Shown here in pieces: positions 4,988 to 5,137 of a DNA stretch of 5,137 nucleotides. The stretch is taken from NCBI GenBank assembly GCA_051657745.1, contig JBOFLG010000112.1, forward strand, positions 1-5,137, given 5' to 3'. Each line of letters opens with the position of its first letter. Position 1 is the stretch's first letter. This DNA is from JBOFLG01 sp051657745. GTDB taxonomy: Bacteria; Actinomycetota; Actinomycetes; Actinomycetales; Dermatophilaceae. The notes under the pieces are model-generated. The model did not search any database. It was not told the DNA's origin and saw only the letters and a program-made list of their open reading frames with translations. The translations under genes were made by a program, and so were the position numbers.

Positions 4988-5137
4988 TGGCGTTGGACGC
5001 GTTCGCGGTGAAGTTGGATAGTCCTGAAGCGATTCGGGTCGCCGCGGCTGCTTTCGTGAGGTCTTTTGAGGCGGTCGCGGACCGGGCCCAGGAGGTGCGC
5101 GCCTCTTGGTTGGCGTTGTCGGGGTTCTATCGGGCTC
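4987..5137 (+). CDS. N-terminal start of a further type VII substrate-like protein, 3'-incomplete
   Basis: ATG at 4987-4989 shares one base with the preceding TGA (TGATG arrangement). The frame then stays open to the window end, giving 50 residues beginning MALDAFAVKL. Residues 12-40 form a likely amphipathic helix (SPEAIRVAAAAFVRSFEAV), followed by SW41LALSGFY, where W41 and G46 fit the turn of a WXG-type helical hairpin. Start by overlap and the GGTGGG stretch just upstream support translation coupled to the DUF6507-like gene. All four Leu codons are TTG. In actinomycetes, proteins with this kind of start are often longer type VII substrates, sometimes with C-terminal toxin domains. The rest lies outside the window, so that is inference only. 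Confidence 0.78.
   Translation, partial: MALDAFAVKLDSPEAIRVAAAAFVRSFEAVADRAQEVRASWLALSGFYRA

Noticed and set aside
1..5137. tRNA, rRNA, transposase or integrase remnants
   Set aside because: Both strands were read and no cloverleaf-like sequence, transposase motif or terminal inverted repeat was found.

Overview
This is a very GC-rich window with long open frames on both strands and GTG/TTG-friendly codon use. It looks like chromosome of a high-GC actinobacterium (Actinomycetota). Several protein families recognised here are, from memory, largely actinobacterial. Micrococcales-type actinomycetes are my best guess, but nothing in the window fixes the genus.

Left part (1-1756). A D,D-carboxypeptidase/endopeptidase of the PBP4/DacB type (S13) runs rightward from the window edge, and its signal peptide lies outside the window. 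It meets a leftward gene for a small tail-anchored protein (DUF6584-like). The roughly 100-bp gap between the two stops is mostly a perfect 37-bp tandem duplication.

Middle part (1757-3637). A leftward 513-residue protein (DUF6177-like, a family I associate with actinobacterial type VII secretion loci) carries an in-frame 15-bp minisatellite of six TG[G/A]IQ units. It is followed by a palindrome-bearing spacer. Its start lies head-to-head with the rightward cluster across a 161-bp, strongly G/T-biased spacer.

Right part (3638-5137). This is a rightward series of small ESX/WXG100-superfamily-type genes: a 111-aa ESAT-6-like protein with an F-N-G turn instead of W-x-G; a 102-aa 'pore-forming ESAT-6' type protein; and a 120-aa DUF6507-like protein with a YxxxD signal. 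A fifth gene overlaps the previous stop by one base and runs off the window. Its first 50 residues look like the N-terminal secretion region of another type VII substrate. The intergenic gaps carry further tandem repeats (an imperfect 24-27-bp pair and four 23-bp units).

Reading it together: the right two thirds look like one flank of an actinobacterial type VII secretion (ESX-like) locus, with small helical-hairpin substrates or chaperones and a DUF6177 accessory protein. No ATPase (EccC), membrane component (EccB/D/E), mycosin or toxin domain is in view, so the assignment rests on the small proteins. The most unusual signals are the three unrelated short tandem arrays placed behind stop codons, the in-frame minisatellite in the DUF6177 protein, and the different leucine codon habit of the rightward ESX genes.
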